From Nocardia vulneris (lineage in GTDB: Bacteria; Actinomycetota; Actinomycetes; Mycobacteriales; Mycobacteriaceae), in NCBI RefSeq assembly GCF_001613425.1, contig NZ_BDCI01000007.1:310001-374000 (forward strand): a stretch of DNA of 64,000 bases, given 5' to 3'. The notes below the pieces were generated by a model. The model saw only the letters and a list, made by a program, of their open reading frames with translations. It ran no database searches and was not told where the DNA came from. The position numbers and the translations under genes were made by a program. Shown here piece after piece: positions 1 through 9,934 of the stretch (positions within the stretch are counted from its first letter, which is position 1; every line of letters begins with the position of its first letter).

Positions 1-2
1 GG

Positions 3-416
3 CGGCGCGTGCCGTCCTGGGCGTTTCACCGGGCCAACGTCGGCCCGCAGCGCGCGCAGACCATCGTGCGCGCCGCCCGGGTGGCGAGTTCGCTGGAGCG
101 CGCGGCCGATGTCGACCCGGTCGAGGCGGCGCGCAGGGTGCGCACCATCACCGGTATCGGGGTGTGGACCGCCGCCGAGATCGCCCAGCGGGCGTTCGGC
201 GACGCGGACGCGCTGTCGGTCGGCGATTTCCACCTCGCCGCCGTGGTGGGCTGGACGCTGCTCGGCCATCCGATCGACGACGACACCATGGTCGAATACC
301 TGGAACCGCTACGGCCGCACCGCTATCGGGCGGTCCGGCTGCTGGAGATCAGCGGTCAGGCGCACCGGCCCAAGTTCGGGCCGCGCACCCCGATCACCGA
401 TCACACCTGGCACTGA
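3..416 (+). CDS. HhH-GPD family DNA-3-methyladenine glycosylase, 5' truncated by window
   Basis: This is the C-terminal part of a base-excision repair glycosylase of the AlkA type, which removes alkylated bases from DNA. The reading frame is open to the left edge, so the true start lies outside. Visible is the helix-hairpin-helix glycine loop 'TITGIGVWTAAEIA' followed by 'ALSVGDFHLAAVV', where the conserved aspartate that ends the HhH-GPD signature sits. The tail resembles the final helix of actinobacterial AlkA-like proteins. About 135 residues are present; the family is usually 200-300 long. Substrate range cannot be judged from this piece. Confidence 0.8.
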   Translation, partial: RRVPSWAFHRANVGPQRAQTIVRAARVASSLERAADVDPVEAARRVRTITGIGVWTAAEIAQRAFGDADALSVGDFHLAAVVGWTLLGHPIDDDTMVEYLEPLRPHRYRAVRLLEISGQAHRPKFGPRTPITDHTWH

Positions 417-423
417 AACCGGA

Positions 424-1155
424 CTACTGGTTGCGCCGGGCGTCCAGCCCGTCGAGCACCCGGTCCAGCCCGTAGGCGAATCGCTTGTCCCGGATCCGCG
501 CGGGATCGGTGTTCCACTCCGCGTCGGGGGTCGTCGCCCGCAATTGCGGAAACTCCTGCGCCGCTTGTTCGGCGGCGGGTCGCAGACTCGCGAGCAATTC
601 CGGCTCGCTCTGGCCGCTGCGGGTCAGCAGCGAGAGCCACGCGGCCTCGGTGATGCCGACGCCGATGATGTAGCCGAGCAGGGTGGCGATCGCGTCGGAG
701 ACCTCCTCGGTCGCGAAGCCGCCCGCGGCGAACACCTCGGCCATCCGCGCGTTCATCCGCATCACGTTCGGCCCCAGGTAGTAGAGGCCGACCTGTCCCA
801 GGGTCGAGGCGATCCACGGATGCCGCAGGATCATCGCGCGTAATTCGTCGGCGCACTGGGCTGCCGCCGCGCGCCAGGCCGCGGGATCGCCGGCGGTGGG
901 CAGCCGGATCTCGCCGTAGACCTCGTCGACCACCAGCTCGATCAGCTCGTCCCGATTCGCGACATGCCGGTAGAGCGAGGTCGCGCCCGCGTTCAGCCGC
1001 GCGCCGAGCTGGCGCATGGTGAGCGCCTCCATGCCCTCGGCATCGAGCAGCGCGACCGCCTCGGTCACGATGTGCTCCCTGGTCAGAGCGGGTTGCTCGC
1101 GGCCCTTACGCGGCCGCGTCCAGACCGATCCGACCTGATGCTTCTCGGCGGGCAT
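424..1155 (-). CDS. TetR family transcriptional regulator
   Basis: A 243-residue repressor-type regulator. Residues about 25-70 form the TetR helix-turn-helix, ending in 'GATSLYRHVANRDELIELV'; the remaining two thirds is a helical ligand domain like the TetR_C tetracycline-repressor class. The start at 1155 is chosen because a good ribosome binding site (GGAAGGAG) lies just upstream; an ATG at 1173 is in frame but has no such site. The gene converges on the glycosylase and has no obvious target beside it. Upstream, a 7-bp inverted repeat (TGCGAAC 1203-1209, GTTCGCA 1232-1238) could be an operator. The ligand is unknown. Confidence 0.85.
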   Translation of the reverse strand: MPAEKHQVGSVWTRPRKGREQPALTREHIVTEAVALLDAEGMEALTMRQLGARLNAGATSLYRHVANRDELIELVVDEVYGEIRLPTAGDPAAWRAAAAQCADELRAMILRHPWIASTLGQVGLYYLGPNVMRMNARMAEVFAAGGFATEEVSDAIATLLGYIIGVGITEAAWLSLLTRSGQSEPELLASLRPAAEQAAQEFPQLRATTPDAEWNTDPARIRDKRFAYGLDRVLDGLDARRNQ

Positions 1156-1322
1156 GCCGGCTCCTTCCGTCATCGACGAGCGTAGAGCACACCGTTCACT
1201 TATGCGAACAGAACGCACTTCTGCGCACATGGTTCGCAAGGTCATGAGCAGCAGCGCACCCGCATTTTCGATCAGCTCGAGCGCGGCAGCGCTAGCAATG
1301 ACTGCAACGCAGGCGGCCGACC

Positions 1323-1523
1323 ATGGGCGCGAAGGTGGGGGTCCTGCGCCCGGCACCCGATCCGAATGTCCTCGCCTGGATGGATTCCTGGCCCGCCGAC
1401 GAGCTCGCGACCACCGCTGTGTGCGCTGCCGAACTCTGGCACGGGGTGGCTCGGCTACCCGACGGACGGCGAAAGACCGCGCTGGCCTATGTCGAGGTCA
1501 TCGCCCCTTGGCTGGATCGCTGA
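1323..1523 (+). pseudogene. Remnant of a VapC/FitB-type PIN-domain toxin
   Basis: The 66-residue frame matches the middle of PIN-domain ribonuclease toxins: 'RPAPDPNVLAWMDSWPADE', then 'TTAVCAAELWHGVARLPDG', which holds the conserved acidic residue of helix 2-3. The N-terminal 'DTNV' strand with the first catalytic aspartate is missing, because an in-frame stop lies at 1299-1301 and no equivalent is seen in other frames. The C-terminal half with the other catalytic acids is also absent: the frame ends at 1523 after about half of the usual 130-140 residues. No antitoxin gene is visible. I infer a decayed toxin-antitoxin module; it cannot be catalytically active. Confidence 0.6.
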
Positions 1524-1527
1524 GCGA

Positions 1528-2523
1528 TCAGAACTCGCCGAGCACGCCGAATACCGTGCGGCCCGTGTGCGATCCGCTTTGGATGCTGTGCAAGACCTTG
1601 GCGGCCTCGGTGATCGGGGCGACCTGGGTGAGAGCCGAAAGGTGTTGCGGGCGGAACTCGTTGCCGAGCCGGGTCCACAGGGCACGGCGCTTCTCGATCG
1701 GCAGGTTGACCGAGTCGATGCCGAGCAGGGCGACACCGCGCAGGATGAACGGCAGCACCGTGGTCGGCAGTTCGGCGCCCCCGGTCAAACCGCTGGCCGC
1801 GACGGCACCGCCGTAGCTGACGGTGCTCAGGACGTGCGCGAGCGACTTGCCGCCGACGCTGTCCACCGCCGCCGCCCAGCGCGCCTTGCCCAGCGGCCGC
1901 GGCTTGGCGTCGGGGTCCTCGGGCAGCCTGCCGATCACCTCGTTGGCGCCGAGCTCGCTGAGCAGATCACCGGCGTCGGCCTTGCCGGTGGACGCGACGA
2001 TCTCGTAGCCGAGGCCGGACAGGATATCGATGGCGACGCTGCCGACACCACCGGTCGCGCCGGTGACCAGCACCGGGCCGTCCTCCACGGTGAGCCCACG
2101 GTCGAGCAGCGCCTGCACGCTGAGTGCCGCGGTGAAGCCGGCGGTGCCGAGCGCGGCCGCGTCGCGCGGGCTCAGGCCGTCGAGCTTCACCACCCACTCG
2201 GCGGGCACCCGCGCGTATTCGGCGAACCCGCCGTGCTGCGTGACGCCGATCTCGTAGCCGTGCGCCACCACCAGGTCGCCGGGCGTGAAGGCGTCGTCTG
2301 CGGAGGAGACCACCTCGCCGGTGAGATCGATGCCCGGAATGATCGGGTACTTGCGCACCACCCCGCCGCCGGGCGTGATGGCCAGCCCGTCCTTGAAGTT
2401 CGCACTGGAGTAGTGCACCTTGATCGTCACATCGCCAGGCCCGAGGAATTCCTCCCCCACCTCCTGCTTGGTGAGAACGATCCCGCTATCCGATTCATGC
2501 GCCACCATCGCCCAGAACTCCAT
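1528..2523 (-). CDS. acuI: AcuI/YhdH-type acryloyl-CoA reductase, zinc-free MDR family
   Basis: A 331-residue medium-chain dehydrogenase/reductase that would reduce acrylyl-CoA or a similar enoyl substrate with NADPH. Residues about 30-60 carry 'SSANFKDGLAITPGGGV' and 'YPIIPGIDLTGEV', typical of the AcuI/YhdH branch, which lacks zinc ligands. The Rossmann fold shows 'VLVTGATGGVGSVAIDIL' near residue 150. Length matches the family (325-330). ATG at 2523 is chosen; a TAAGCT hexamer lies 7 bases upstream and no Shine-Dalgarno is present, suggesting a leaderless transcript. It stands alone between the PIN remnant and the polymerase. The substrate is inferred from family only. Confidence 0.85.
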   Translation of the reverse strand: MEFWAMVAHESDSGIVLTKQEVGEEFLGPGDVTIKVHYSSANFKDGLAITPGGGVVRKYPIIPGIDLTGEVVSSADDAFTPGDLVVAHGYEIGVTQHGGFAEYARVPAEWVVKLDGLSPRDAAALGTAGFTAALSVQALLDRGLTVEDGPVLVTGATGGVGSVAIDILSGLGYEIVASTGKADAGDLLSELGANEVIGRLPEDPDAKPRPLGKARWAAAVDSVGGKSLAHVLSTVSYGGAVAASGLTGGAELPTTVLPFILRGVALLGIDSVNLPIEKRRALWTRLGNEFRPQHLSALTQVAPITEAAKVLHSIQSGSHTGRTVFGVLGEF

Positions 2524-2530
2524 GCGGACG

Positions 2531-2536
2531 AGCTTA
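2531..2536 (-). promoter_or_regulatory. Putative -10 hexamer of a leaderless promoter for the AcuI-type gene
   Basis: TAAGCT on the minus strand lies 7 bases before the ATG at 2523 and there is no ribosome binding site. TANNNT with 6-7 bases to the start codon is the usual arrangement of leaderless mRNAs in mycobacteria and relatives. Confidence 0.45.
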
Positions 2537-2604
2537 GTGGGACAGCACGTCCGGAGCCCGGCTTCGGACCGCGCCGATCTCAACCGGTGAAACGGTCCTC
2601 GCGG

Positions 2605-3675
2605 CTACTCCGGGACGAGTTCCAGCCGCACGCCGAGCAGCCGCACCGGGCGGGTGAGGTCGAAGCGATCGATGATGCGCAGCGCGGTCTCGCTGATCTC
2701 GGCGGGATCGATGGTGGGCACCCGCAGTTTTTCCTGTTTGCTGCGGGTGTAGAAGGTGTTGGTCCGGACGGTGACCGAGACCCGGATGCCGATCCGCCCC
2801 GCCTCGGCCATCTCCTCGGCGACCTCGGTGGCCAGCCGGACGACCTGGGCGCGGATCTCGCCCGGGTCGGTGAGGTCACGGGGAAACGTCTCGGATTTGC
2901 TGCGGCCCACCGGCACTCGCGGTTCGGTGGTGACGTCGGTATCGCCCTTGCCGTGGCCGAGCACCCACAGGTACGGGCCGGTGGTGGGGCCGAACTCGGC
3001 GGCCAGGCGCTGCCGGTCGGCGGCCATGAGGTCGGCGACGGTTTCGATGCCGAGCTCGGCGAGGCGGGTGGCGATCCGCGCGCCGATGCCCCACAGCGCG
3101 TTGGTGGGACGGTGCGCCATCACCTCGGTCCAGTTCGCGGCGGTGAGCCGGAAGACCCCGGCGGCCGCGCCCGCGCCCGCGTCCGGCGCGGCGGCCGTCT
3201 TGCCGGTGGACTTGGCGAAACCGGTGGCGAGCTTGGCGGTGAGTTTGTTGTCACCGATGCCGATCGCGCAAGTCAGCTCCAATTCCTCGATGGCGCTGCG
3301 GATTTCGGCGGCCAGCGCCTCCGGGTCGGCGACGTCGGCGGCGAGAAAGGCCTCGTCCCAGCCCCACACCTCGACCCGGCCGGGAAAGGTGCGCAGCAGT
3401 GACATCACCTCGTCCGAGGCCTCCTCGTAGGTGGCCATGTCCAACGGCAGGAACACACCCTCGGGACATTTGCGCTGCGCGCTGCGCAACGCCATGCCCG
3501 CTCGGACGCCGAACGCACGCGCCGGATAGGACGCACAGGTGACCACCTTGCGCGGCTCGGTCGGATCGCCGTTGCCGCCGACGATGACCGGCAGGCCGCG
3601 CAGTTCCGGATGGCGGCGGAACTCCACCGCCGCCTGGAACTGATCGAGATCGACGTGCAACAGCCATCTGGCCAT
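2605..3675 (-). CDS. dinB2: Y-family DNA polymerase IV, DinB2 type
   Basis: A 356-residue translesion polymerase, very like Mycobacterium Rv3056/DinB2. The first catalytic motif is 'HVDLDQFQAAVE' (Asp9), and the second acidic pair lies in 'VEVWGWDEAFLA' near residue 107, where classical Pol IV has SIDE. The 'GNGDPTEPRKVV' strand and the little-finger sequence 'RPVRLLGVRLELVP' are typical of DinB2. No beta-clamp binding tail is seen at the C-terminus. Residue 14, the sugar steric-gate position, is Gln; it is aromatic in ordinary Pol IV and Leu in M. smegmatis DinB2, which accepts ribonucleotides. An Ala/Gly-rich insert of about ten residues follows 'AKSTGKT'. The gene stands alone. Confidence 0.88.
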   Translation of the reverse strand: MARWLLHVDLDQFQAAVEFRRHPELRGLPVIVGGNGDPTEPRKVVTCASYPARAFGVRAGMALRSAQRKCPEGVFLPLDMATYEEASDEVMSLLRTFPGRVEVWGWDEAFLAADVADPEALAAEIRSAIEELELTCAIGIGDNKLTAKLATGFAKSTGKTAAAPDAGAGAAAGVFRLTAANWTEVMAHRPTNALWGIGARIATRLAELGIETVADLMAADRQRLAAEFGPTTGPYLWVLGHGKGDTDVTTEPRVPVGRSKSETFPRDLTDPGEIRAQVVRLATEVAEEMAEAGRIGIRVSVTVRTNTFYTRSKQEKLRVPTIDPAEISETALRIIDRFDLTRPVRLLGVRLELVPE

Positions 3676-3793
3676 AGCTCCGTCTTACCGCACCGGGCTG
3701 ACATCCAGCGGATTTCCGCACGATCGGCCGCTGACGGCGGCCGCGAGCGACCCCGGACGTACCATTTTGCTGAGCCAGAGCAAGGGGGCATCG

Positions 3794-4447
3794 ATGACGA
3801 AGCGGCGCGGCAGCGATTCGACGGGCGGCGGCCGAGCGCCCGATGTGCCCGCAACCCAGCCCGCCCGACTGCCCGCGATCCGCGTGGGCGACGCCGACCG
3901 GGAGACCGCCGCGCGGTTGCTGCACCTCGCGGTCGAGGAGGGCCGGCTGGATCTGCCCGAACTGGACCGCAGGCTGGTCCTCGTCTACTCCGCGCAGACC
4001 AGCACCGATCTGGTGGCCGTGACCTCGGATCTGCCGAGCGCCGCGGTCGCCGGTGCGCCGATCGAATTGCGCACGGGCAGCGGCACCCGCAAGAAGGCGG
4101 GGCAGTGGATCGTCCCCGCCGAGATCACCGCCGAATGTTCGTCCGGCAGTATCGTCATCGACTTCACGCAGGCGATCTGCCCACATCCCGAGGTCACGGT
4201 GCACGCGACGGTCGGGTCCGGCAGGATCACGCTGCTGGTGCCGCGCGGCTGGTGGGTCGACCTCGATCGGGTGCAGAGCAAGAGCGGCAGCGTGCGGAAC
4301 AAGGCGATCGAGCCGGTGCGACCGGGTGCGCCACTGCTGCGGGTCGACGGACAGGTCCGTTCGGGCACCTTGCTCGCGAAGTATCCGCGCCGGCCGCGGC
4401 GCTCCTTCGCGGACTGGCTGCGCGGCCGCCCCCGGCCTACCGCCTGA
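3794..4447 (+). CDS. DUF1707 domain protein with LiaF-like C-terminal domain
   Basis: A 217-residue soluble protein. Residues about 25-75 are a DUF1707 (SHOCT-like) domain: it begins 'IRVGDADRETAARLLH' and contains 'GRLDLPELDRRL'. The rest is beta-rich and contains 'VTVHATVGSGRITLLVPRGW', like the cell-wall-active antibiotic response (LiaF) fold. The tail is basic (RRPRRSF..). ATG at 3794 is chosen because AGCAAGGGGG lies just before it; an in-frame TTG at 3767 has no such site. DUF1707 proteins are common in actinobacteria and have no settled role. It is transcribed toward the TetR gene, about 60 bases away. Confidence 0.75.
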   Translation: MTKRRGSDSTGGGRAPDVPATQPARLPAIRVGDADRETAARLLHLAVEEGRLDLPELDRRLVLVYSAQTSTDLVAVTSDLPSAAVAGAPIELRTGSGTRKKAGQWIVPAEITAECSSGSIVIDFTQAICPHPEVTVHATVGSGRITLLVPRGWWVDLDRVQSKSGSVRNKAIEPVRPGAPLLRVDGQVRSGTLLAKYPRRPRRSFADWLRGRPRPTA

Positions 4448-4489
4448 CGTTTCACACCTCGCAGCACGCCCACCATTGCCTTGCTCGCG

Positions 4490-4510
4490 AAACAGAACTA
4501 AATTCTGGTT
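4490..4510 (+). promoter_or_regulatory. Inverted repeat overlapping a leaderless TetR promoter
   Basis: AAACAGAA (4490-4497), 5-base spacer, TTCTGGTT (4503-4510): an imperfect repeat (7 of 8 pairs) that ends exactly at the GTG start. A TAAATT hexamer (4499-4504) inside it lies 6 bases before that GTG and no ribosome binding site exists. This looks like an autoregulatory operator on a leaderless promoter. Confidence 0.5.
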
Positions 4511-5116
4511 GTGAAGATTCGAGATCGGTTGCTGTTGGCAGCCGAGCGGCAGTTCGCGGAACGGGGCGCGCTGGAGGCCACCCTGGCGCAGATCCGCGAG
4601 GCCGCGGGCGCGAGCGTCGGCGCGCTCTATCACCATTTCCCGGACAAGGCCGACCTCTACCGCCAGGTGTGGGCGCACGCGCTGGCCGACTACCAGCGAC
4701 ATTTCTGGGCGGTGGTGGGCGAGAGTGCCGACGCGCGCGCGGGCGTCACGGCCGGAGTCCGCGAGCACCTGCGCTGGGTGGCCGAAAACCAGTACCGGGC
4801 ACAGGTTCTCCTGTCCGCCCGGCCGCCGGGCGTGCGCGAGAGCGAGAGCAATCGCGAGTTCCTGCGCAATGTCGCCCGCTGGTGGCGCACACACGCGGGC
4901 TACGGCGCGGTCCGCGATCTGCCGCTGGATCTGGTCTACGCGCTGTGGCTCGGTGCGACGCAGGAGTATTCGCGGCAATGGCTCAGCGGCGCCATACCGG
5001 CCGGCCCCCTCGACGTCGCCGATGAACTCGCCGGCGCGGCGTGGCTGAGCCTGGCCGCGCCACCCTCCGATTCCGCGCGGCCGGGCTCCGGCGCGCGCAC
5101 GAAAGGCAGCTCATGA
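4511..5116 (+). CDS. TetR family regulator, coupled to a thioesterase
   Basis: A 201-residue TetR regulator. The N-terminal helix-turn-helix is clear: 'LAQIREAAGASVGALYHHFPDKADLY' is the expected recognition region, split here by family features at residues 22-47. The rest is a helical effector domain without close familiar markers. The GTG at 4511 directly follows an inverted repeat and a -10 like hexamer, which supports this start and suggests self-repression. Its stop overlaps the start of the downstream hotdog thioesterase by 4 bases (ATGA), so the two are translated together; the regulator probably senses an acyl or aromatic compound handled by that enzyme. The ligand is not identifiable. 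Confidence 0.85.
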   Translation: MKIRDRLLLAAERQFAERGALEATLAQIREAAGASVGALYHHFPDKADLYRQVWAHALADYQRHFWAVVGESADARAGVTAGVREHLRWVAENQYRAQVLLSARPPGVRESESNREFLRNVARWWRTHAGYGAVRDLPLDLVYALWLGATQEYSRQWLSGAIPAGPLDVADELAGAAWLSLAAPPSDSARPGSGARTKGSS

Positions 5117-5553
5117 CCGCGCCCATCGACCTGGACCTCGCCAAAAAGGTCCTTGCCGCACAGCCTTTCGCCGAATTGGTCGGCACCGAGATCACCGGTT
5201 TCGGTCCCGGCACCGTGACGCTCACCATCCCCATCCGGCCCGAACTCGGCCAGCAGTTCGGCTTCGTGCACGGCGGCGTGCTGTCCTACGCGGCCGACAA
5301 CGCGCTCACCTTCGCGGCAGGCACCGCGCTCGGCGCCAACGTGCTCACCGGCGGTTTCACCATCACGTATCTGCGACCGGCCGCCGGAGTGCGGTTGCGC
5401 GCCGAGGCGACGGTCACCGACGCGACCCGCCGCCAAGCGGTGGTCCGCTGCGAGATCTACGCCGAGAGTGCCGACGGCACAAGGGTGTTGTGCGCGGTGG
5501 CGCAGGGCACCGCGCGGTCGGTCGACCGCGCGCTCGCGACACACGACGCGTAG
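5113..5553 (+). CDS. PaaI-type hotdog-fold thioesterase
   Basis: A 146-residue single hotdog domain of the PaaI/YdiI group, which hydrolyses acyl- or aryl-CoA thioesters. The signature is 'FGFVHGGVLSYAADNAL' at residues about 53-70, with the conserved His-Gly-Gly and the acidic residue (Asp) of the central helix; 'GGFTITYLRPA' matches the core strand. Length is as expected. The ATG overlaps the TetR stop codon, which fixes the start. Cotranscription with the regulator suggests it clears the same metabolite the regulator senses. A strong hairpin directly after its stop separates it from the convergent monooxygenase. Confidence 0.82.
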   Translation: MTAPIDLDLAKKVLAAQPFAELVGTEITGFGPGTVTLTIPIRPELGQQFGFVHGGVLSYAADNALTFAAGTALGANVLTGGFTITYLRPAAGVRLRAEATVTDATRRQAVVRCEIYAESADGTRVLCAVAQGTARSVDRALATHDA

Positions 5554-5587
5554 CCGGGCCGGGCAGACGAGGGGTTGCCCGGCCCGG
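5554..5587. terminator. Bidirectional hairpin terminator
   Basis: Perfect 12-bp GC stem (5554-5565 with 5576-5587), 10-base loop, between two convergent genes that end at 5553 and 5589. No long T run, as is common in actinobacteria. Confidence 0.75.
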
Positions 5588-5588
5588 T

Positions 5589-7256
5589 TCAGGTATTCGT
5601 CCCGGATCGACTGCTCCCCGCCGGTGCGGTGGTCGAGGCGTCGTCGAGATCCGCTGCGCCGGTGCTGTTCTCGACGCAAGCCGGGACACCGGCGATACGC
5701 CGCAACACCGCGGCGAGCAGTTCGGGGCGCAGCCCGGAGTCGGAGCGCCCCGCGACGATCCCGTCCGGCCGGACGAGCAGCGCACCGCCCTCGGGCAAGC
5801 CGGTGCACGCGGCCCATTCCGCGGTCGGGACCGCGTGCACCGTGATGTCGATGCCGGTGTCCCACTGGGCTGCCCAGACCGCGTCCCGCCACGCCGCCGA
5901 CGTTCCGGTGACGATCAGGGCGAAACCCGGCCCGTTCAAGTCCAGCGTCGAAATCTGTTGCGTCCGATCGATCCACAGGTGCGGCACCCTGGTGCCGACC
6001 TGGCCGGCGAGCCGCTCGACGTGCGCTTCGCCCGGATCGCCGCCGAACAGGGCGGCCGAGGAGTATCGGTACCTGGTCATGACGGCATCGGTGGTCAGCA
6101 GCCGGGCGAGGTCGGCCGCGTTGTCCGGCGTGGGAACGGCGTACCGGGTGTCGAAATCGGTACCGAGCCGGGCCTGTTCGGCGGCGACGAGGGCACGCGG
6201 GCGGCGCTCGGCCTGATAGCTGTCGAGCAGGTCCGGGCCCGCGGTACCGGACAGCACCGCCGCCAGCTTCCAGATCAGGTTGTGCGCGTCGGCGATTCCG
6301 GTGTTGGCGCCGTAGCCGCCCCACGGCGCGTGCCGGTGTGCGGCGTCACCGGCAAGGAAGACGCGGCCGCGGCGGTACTCGTCCGCGACGAAAACCCCGG
6401 TGTCCCAAGCGGTCCGGCCGAGCAGTTCGACATCGATGTCGGCGACGCCGATCGCGGCGCGCACCAACTCGACGCAGCGTTGCGCGGTGTAATCGGCCGG
6501 ACTCGCGCGCACCGGGTCGTACTCCAGGTGAAACGACCACTCGTCGGTGTTGTTCTTGCTGAGCACGAGGCAACGCACCGCGTCGTTGACGATCTCGCAC
6601 TGGCTGAACGTCCGTCCGCGCAGCACCTCGGTGAGGTCGGTCCGGACGAAGGTGTTGATGTAGTGGTGCGTGGGCGGCAGCGTCGCGCCGGTGATGCCGA
6701 GCCGGCGCCGGATCGGGCTGCCGCCGCCGTCGGCGGCGATCAGATAGTCCGCCCGGACGATCGTGGTGCCCGCGACCCGATCCCGCAGGGTCGCGGTGAC
6801 GCCGTCGGCATCGGCGGCGAAGTCCACCAGCTCGACCCCGAAGCGCAGGTCGCCGCCGCGGGTGCGGGCGAGTTCGACGAGCAACGGCTCCAGCTCGGCC
6901 TGCGGCAGGAAACAGAAAGACGACGGGCTGGGATCGCGCTGCGCCAAGCCGCGGACGAAGGCGGTGAGATCCAGCTGCTCGGCCGTGCTCAGCGTGGCGC
7001 CCCGGCTCGCGCCGCCGAAGTGTCCCGCCTTCAGCACGCCCGCCGCGACCTGCTGCACCTTGGCTTCGATGCCGAGCTGCCGGAACAGCTCGACGGTTCG
7101 CACGTGCACGCCGCGCGAGCGCGGCAGCGCCGACGCCGCCGTGCGCTGCTCCACCAGAATGAAAGGGACGCCGTGGTATTCGAGAAACAGCGCGGCGCAC
7201 AACCCGACCGGGCCGCCGCCGGCGACGAGTACCGGTGTGTGCTGGGTGGGTGTCAT
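5589..7256 (-). CDS. FAD-dependent aromatic hydroxylase (PheA/TfdB family)
   Basis: A 555-residue class A flavoprotein monooxygenase. The N-terminus has the dinucleotide motif 'VLVAGGGPVGLCAALF', the centre has 'LIAADGGGSPIRRRLGI' (the DG motif), and 'GRVFLAGDAAHRHAPWGGYG' is the GD motif that binds the FAD ribityl chain. A C-terminal thioredoxin-like domain follows, as in phenol hydroxylases and rifampicin or polyketide monooxygenases. The ATG at 7256 sits right before this fold; a longer frame to 7307 has no ribosome binding site. It is a single gene downstream of lon but separated by a strong hairpin. The substrate, an aromatic or polyketide phenol, is inferred from the family. Confidence 0.85.
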   Translation of the reverse strand: MTPTQHTPVLVAGGGPVGLCAALFLEYHGVPFILVEQRTAASALPRSRGVHVRTVELFRQLGIEAKVQQVAAGVLKAGHFGGASRGATLSTAEQLDLTAFVRGLAQRDPSPSSFCFLPQAELEPLLVELARTRGGDLRFGVELVDFAADADGVTATLRDRVAGTTIVRADYLIAADGGGSPIRRRLGITGATLPPTHHYINTFVRTDLTEVLRGRTFSQCEIVNDAVRCLVLSKNNTDEWSFHLEYDPVRASPADYTAQRCVELVRAAIGVADIDVELLGRTAWDTGVFVADEYRRGRVFLAGDAAHRHAPWGGYGANTGIADAHNLIWKLAAVLSGTAGPDLLDSYQAERRPRALVAAEQARLGTDFDTRYAVPTPDNAADLARLLTTDAVMTRYRYSSAALFGGDPGEAHVERLAGQVGTRVPHLWIDRTQQISTLDLNGPGFALIVTGTSAAWRDAVWAAQWDTGIDITVHAVPTAEWAACTGLPEGGALLVRPDGIVAGRSDSGLRPELLAAVLRRIAGVPACVENSTGAADLDDASTTAPAGSSRSGTNT

Positions 7257-7309
7257 GCCCCCATGCTGGCCGCCGCCGCTTGCACCACACTTGCGTCCCG
7301 GTGACACGG

Positions 7310-7344
7310 CGAAGGGCCGGGCACGGTGTGTGCCCGGCCCTTCG
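7310..7344 (-). terminator. Hairpin terminator of lon
   Basis: Perfect 15-bp stem (7310-7324 with 7330-7344) with a 5-base loop, directly after the lon stop. No T tract follows. Confidence 0.75.
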
Positions 7345-7352
7345 GGTCCGGA

Positions 7353-9776
<2,424 letters not shown>

Positions 9777-9795
9777 GTCTTCGACCCTTCCAAAA

Positions 9796-9816
9796 GTTGA
9801 GCGATACCAACTCAAC
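9796..9816. promoter_or_regulatory. HAIR-like HspR operator upstream of lon
   Basis: GTTGAGC, 7 bases, ACTCAAC: this follows the HAIR consensus CTTGAGT-N7-ACTCAAG with the exact spacer and only outer-base changes. It lies 20 bases before the lon start, where a repressor would block transcription. HspR control of lon through HAIR is known in Streptomyces. Confidence 0.7.
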
Positions 9817-9934
9817 CCCACCCCCACCCCCTTTGTTCCGCCCGATCCCCCTGTTCGCTGACGGCGAAGACGACGGGGTCGTGACGTCCTGGACCGGGTG
9901 AGGGTCGCTCACCCGGGTCCGAGGGGCGCGGGGG

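Noticed and set aside
1156..1322. Extended N-terminus of the TetR gene to 1356
   Set aside because: The extra 67 residues are not conserved in type and the real start has a good ribosome binding site at 1155.
5490..7304. Long open frame on the + strand opposite the FAD monooxygenase
   Set aside because: It mirrors the codons of the real gene; its product is Arg/Gly/Pro-rich without domains. High-GC DNA gives such antisense frames throughout.
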